64,000 nt of DNA from Metallosphaera sedula DSM 5348 (GTDB lineage Archaea > Thermoproteota > Thermoprotei_A > Sulfolobales > Sulfolobaceae): assembly GCF_000016605.1 (NCBI RefSeq), contig NC_009440.1:682001-746000 (forward strand), read 5' to 3'. Each line of letters opens with the position of its first letter. Within the stretch, counting starts at the first letter, position 1. This document shows positions 61,206-64,000 of this stretch, piece after piece. Under the pieces are notes generated by a model. That model ran no database searches. It saw nothing but the letters and a program-made list of their open reading frames with translations, and had not been told where the DNA came from. The position numbers were made by a program, and so were the translations under genes.

Positions 61206-64000
61206 ATGAGCCACTTGAAATTGTCCAGAAGGGACTTTCTTAAGGTAAGCGGTGCGGCTGCTCTAGGAACGGCTCTCATCCTAGGCGGAAATTCGGTGGC
61301 TAAGAAAATATTTGATACTTTCTCTGAGACAAATTATACCCTTAATTATCCCAGCGACGAGATAGTCTACTCCAACTGCTTCCAGTGTCTCGGAAGATGC
61401 GCCCTAGAGATAGTGAGAACTCCAACGGGATTCCCGAGGTTCATCACTGGTACCATAGGGTGGCACATAAATGACGGTGGCGTATGCCCTAGAGGGGCAT
61501 CAGACGTCTATTACTATTTCGCTCCAGCTAGGTTAAGGTATCCTCTCCTTAGGGCTGGGGATAGGGGTTCAGGTAAGTGGATGGCCATAGATTACGACAC
61601 TGCTTTCGACATACTGGTTAATGGTGCCTCAGCCAAGAGCTGGAGCAACTTAGGAATTACCCCACAGGAACTAGGGGTTGCTAATTTCCAAGGTCTAATG
61701 CAGATTAGGGAGACAAATCCGCACTCCCTAGTCTTCATGCAGGGAAGGGATCAGTTAATCCCAGGAATTACCGCAGGCTTCTTTGCAGGCAATTATGGTA
61801 CAGCTAACGCCGGGGCACACGGTGGATTCTGCTCCATGAACGTCTACACTGCAGGAGTTTACGTTACTGGTGCTCCAGTGTGGGAGTACGCTGGACCTGA
61901 CGAGGAGAGGGCTCAGTACTTCATTCTAGCAGGTCTAGCTGGAGATCACTTCCCCAACTGGATGAGAAGGATCATTGCGAGGATAAGGGAGAATGGAGGT
62001 AAAGTGGTTACAATTGCCCCTGAAAGGTTCGGTTTCTACTCTGTTTCTGATGAACACCTCTTCATCAATCCAGCCATGGACGGAGCATTGGCCATGGGAT
62101 GGATAAGGGTTTTGGTTGACTTCCACTATTACGTGTATAAGGCTTATCTTGCTTCCACGGGACAAGGTCCAACGGTCCTTAACCCGATCACCTTGACGCC
62201 GGTGCAACCTGCATACGACACCTCCTCTGGCCAACTGGTGATGCAGACGGTTACCCCATCTGGTCAAGTGCAGGCTATACCCAGTTTAGGTGATATTCCC
62301 AGCACCGCCGTATTCCCGCATATTGACGAGGAGTTCTTGAGATACTACACCAACATGTCCTGGCTCGTCATAGTGAACCCTAACCCGCAGAACGGTGACG
62401 CCCTAGATCCCACAGATCCGACTGCAGGGAATAACGTGGGGCTACACCTGAGGATGCCCGTTAACAACTCAGAGTACAGTGGCGCTCATCCATGGCTAGA
62501 GGCCATTATGGGGAATGACGGCAACGTTTACTCCTATGTGGACACTCCATGGCAGAAAAACGTGATGCCAATCCTAACCATGGATGAGCTTCCCTCAAGC
62601 ATGCAGTCAAGCATTGTGCAGGTTCCCTACAAGCTAAAGAATGGAACGTCAGTGAAAGTACCAGCTATCCAGGTCACAGTTCCCAAGGCCTTAGGTTCCT
62701 CTGAGACCATAACGCTCACCGTTACGACTGCGTTCGAGCTATTTAGGGCCGAGCTTCTCAACTACGATCCATATACACCTTCATCTTCCTCACCACAATA
62801 CGGAGCCCTTAACGTTGCTGAGCTCGCTGGTATTCCCCATAACACGATAGTTAGAATTGCCAATGAGCTTGCGACTGTCGCATTCCAGAAGTCGATCTAC
62901 GAACCAGCTCAATGGGTTGACTACCTAGGTAGGTATCACGATCATGTTGTGGGAAGACCTGTCTCGATTTACTTCATGAGAGGTCTAGCTGCTCATGCCA
63001 ATGGGTTCATGAGCTCAGCTGCCTACTATTACCTTGTGCTGGCCCTGGGTGCCTGGGACAACCCTGGTGCCGATCTTTATAAGTATCCTTATCCGCACTA
63101 CTTCCCTGGTCATGCTGTACCTCCGCATCCCTTAGCTAACTCTCCACAGATTGACCCCAACATAGCTTCAGCTATAAGTGGGATGAACGTTACGATACCT
63201 AAGGGTAGATCTGGCTTCCTCAAGACGGAGTACATCTATAATGATGGCACCGTTGACATAAAGAAAGTCACTGTCGTGGGTGCAGGTCCCTACGGATATC
63301 CTGATGGACCAGATGATCTGGTACTATTCAGTACTGGAAGACCCTTACTCATCGACAGAGGTTACAGCTGGGAGATGCCTCTTTCCACGCAGAGGTCCAT
63401 TTCAGCAGTTGCTTACACAACATATTTCGCTAACAAGAATCCCAACCAGGTTATTCCGTATACCGTTAACGCAATGATGTGGTACATTACTGCTCCCTAC
63501 TGGAACAATGCCTACACTTTGACCGACCTATTACAGAAGGTCACAGAGAAGGGTAGCGATGGTAATTATGTAATTCCATTTACCATAAGCTTCGATCTCT
63601 TCATGCAGGAGACTAACAACGTTGTAGACCTGGTGATGCCAGACCTATCCTTCCTCGAGATATATGGTTTCCACAGCACCTTTGATAGACCCACCAGTCT
63701 ACCACAAGGTCCCTCCGATTCCTTGAACTGGCCCGCACTACCATCCATGTATCCGGTCCTATCTACAGGGGACACGTTACTGACCCTTCTATGGTTACTT
63801 AGGGCATATCCAGGGCAGAAATCCATAACACCTACCGATAATCCTCACTACACTACCCAAGATCCAATAACAGGTGGAAATCTGGTAAGCCCGGTCTCCG
63901 TTACGGACCCAATAACAGGAACTCAAATACTGACTCAAGGTCAACCTGGTCTAATCTCTTCTGCAATGTATATTCTGAAGTCCGGAACGTTACTAGCGGG
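61206..64000 (+). CDS. Tat-exported molybdopterin oxidoreductase, PsrA/SreA/TtrA-like (truncated by window edge)
   Basis: The frame runs from ATG 61206 without a stop to the window end (931 codons visible). The twin-arginine signal is [20 protein letters not shown] (residues 6-25). A [4Fe-4S] motif follows with C58, C61, C65 and C94 (CFQCLGRC and GGVCPRG). Cys209 in [13 protein letters not shown] is at the position of the molybdenum ligand, as in PsrA/PhsA-type enzymes. It should reduce or oxidise a sulfur compound outside the membrane with the NrfD-like subunit. The Fe-S subunit gene must lie outside the window. The exact substrate cannot be told. Confidence 0.88.
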   Translation, partial: MSHLKLSRRDFLKVSGAAALGTALILGGNSVAKKIFDTFSETNYTLNYPSDEIVYSNCFQCLGRCALEIVRTPTGFPRFITGTIGWHINDGGVCPRGASDVYYYFAPARLRYPLLRAGDRGSGKWMAIDYDTAFDILVNGASAKSWSNLGITPQELGVANFQGLMQIRETNPHSLVFMQGRDQLIPGITAGFFAGNYGTANAGAHGGFCSMNVYTAGVYVTGAPVWEYAGPDEERAQYFILAGLAGDHFPNWMRRIIARIRENGGKVVTIAPERFGFYSVSDEHLFINPAMDGALAMGWIRVLVDFHYYVYKAYLASTGQGPTVLNPITLTPVQPAYDTSSGQLVMQTVTPSGQVQAIPSLGDIPSTAVFPHIDEEFLRYYTNMSWLVIVNPNPQNGDALDPTDPTAGNNVGLHLRMPVNNSEYSGAHPWLEAIMGNDGNVYSYVDTPWQKNVMPILTMDELPSSMQSSIVQVPYKLKNGTSVKVPAIQVTVPKALGSSETITLTVTTAFELFRAELLNYDPYTPSSSSPQYGALNVAELAGIPHNTIVRIANELATVAFQKSIYEPAQWVDYLGRYHDHVVGRPVSIYFMRGLAAHANGFMSSAAYYYLVLALGAWDNPGADLYKYPYPHYFPGHAVPPHPLANSPQIDPNIASAISGMNVTIPKGRSGFLKTEYIYNDGTVDIKKVTVVGAGPYGYPDGPDDLVLFSTGRPLLIDRGYSWEMPLSTQRSISAVAYTTYFANKNPNQVIPYTVNAMMWYITAPYWNNAYTLTDLLQKVTEKGSDGNYVIPFTISFDLFMQETNNVVDLVMPDLSFLEIYGFHSTFDRPTSLPQGPSDSLNWPALPSMYPVLSTGDTLLTLLWLLRAYPGQKSITPTDNPHYTTQDPITGGNLVSPVSVTDPITGTQILTQGQPGLISSAMYILKSGTLLA

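Overview
The window is a dense, almost gapless archaeal chromosome segment, very probably from a thermoacidophilic member of the Sulfolobales and most like Metallosphaera. The signs are: a HerA-Mre11-Rad50-NurA operon, archaeal release factor aRF1, archaeal-type PEP carboxylase, an intronless tRNA-Leu(GAG) without an encoded CCA, TATA boxes about 25 nt upstream of many leaderless start codons, C/D-box guide RNA candidates, and a tetrathionate hydrolase plus sulfur-type molybdopterin oxidoreductase region. The species is inferred from gene content. I see no insertion sequence, provirus or CRISPR array.

Bases 1-10,500: the 3' end of aRF1, a phosphoribosyltransferase, tRNA-Leu, an MscS channel, an amidase, PEP carboxylase, a Bcp peroxiredoxin, a bifunctional NAD(P)HX repair enzyme, and a rubrerythrin-like gene carrying an exact 165-bp unit about three times. 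Bases 10,500-16,800: the four overlapping genes herA-mre11-rad50-nurA for DNA end processing. Bases 16,900-24,800: a methyltransferase, two CBS-domain proteins, a Fur-family regulator with a probable self-operator, a nucleoside hydrolase, a second Rad50/SMC-like ATPase with a zinc hook, and a metallophosphoesterase.

Bases 25,000-36,900: housekeeping and metabolism. This part has a histidine phosphatase, D-aminoacyl-tRNA deacylase, a DAO-family oxidase, thioredoxin, a YjjX-type NTPase, an MqnA/MqnD-like protein, a rhodanese divergent from a SelD-like protein, an orphan molybdenum hydroxylase large subunit with a DUF2203 gene, and a P-loop-degenerate ATPase-like protein. Bases 37,000-45,100: a surface protein, a DUF255 thioredoxin-domain protein, an SDR, a glycosyltransferase, a regulator flanked by a perfect inverted repeat, and a TatA-TatA-TatC operon.

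Bases 45,100-61,200 are the most distinctive. They hold an Lrp-like regulator with a palindromic operator, a miniature COQ7-like di-iron protein, and a tetrathionate hydrolase neighbourhood. In that neighbourhood the hydrolase lies with a VKOR-type disulfide generator, a membrane polyferredoxin, a thioredoxin-like secreted protein with a CPYC motif, and a Cys-containing secreted protein. These look like an extracytoplasmic redox and folding module serving sulfur oxidation. A FecBCD/BtuFCD-type ABC importer, an RCK channel with an odd selectivity filter, an OsmC-like protein and an AIR-synthase-related gene follow. The window ends in an NrfD/PsrC-type membrane subunit divergent from a TPR protein and a Tat-exported molybdopterin oxidoreductase that runs off the edge. 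A perfect 20-bp palindrome sits between the divergent units.

Three C/D-box guide RNA candidates (bases 9568-9620, 34561-34614 and 36919-36976, all minus strand) were found by eye. Each sits just upstream of a protein gene on the same strand.
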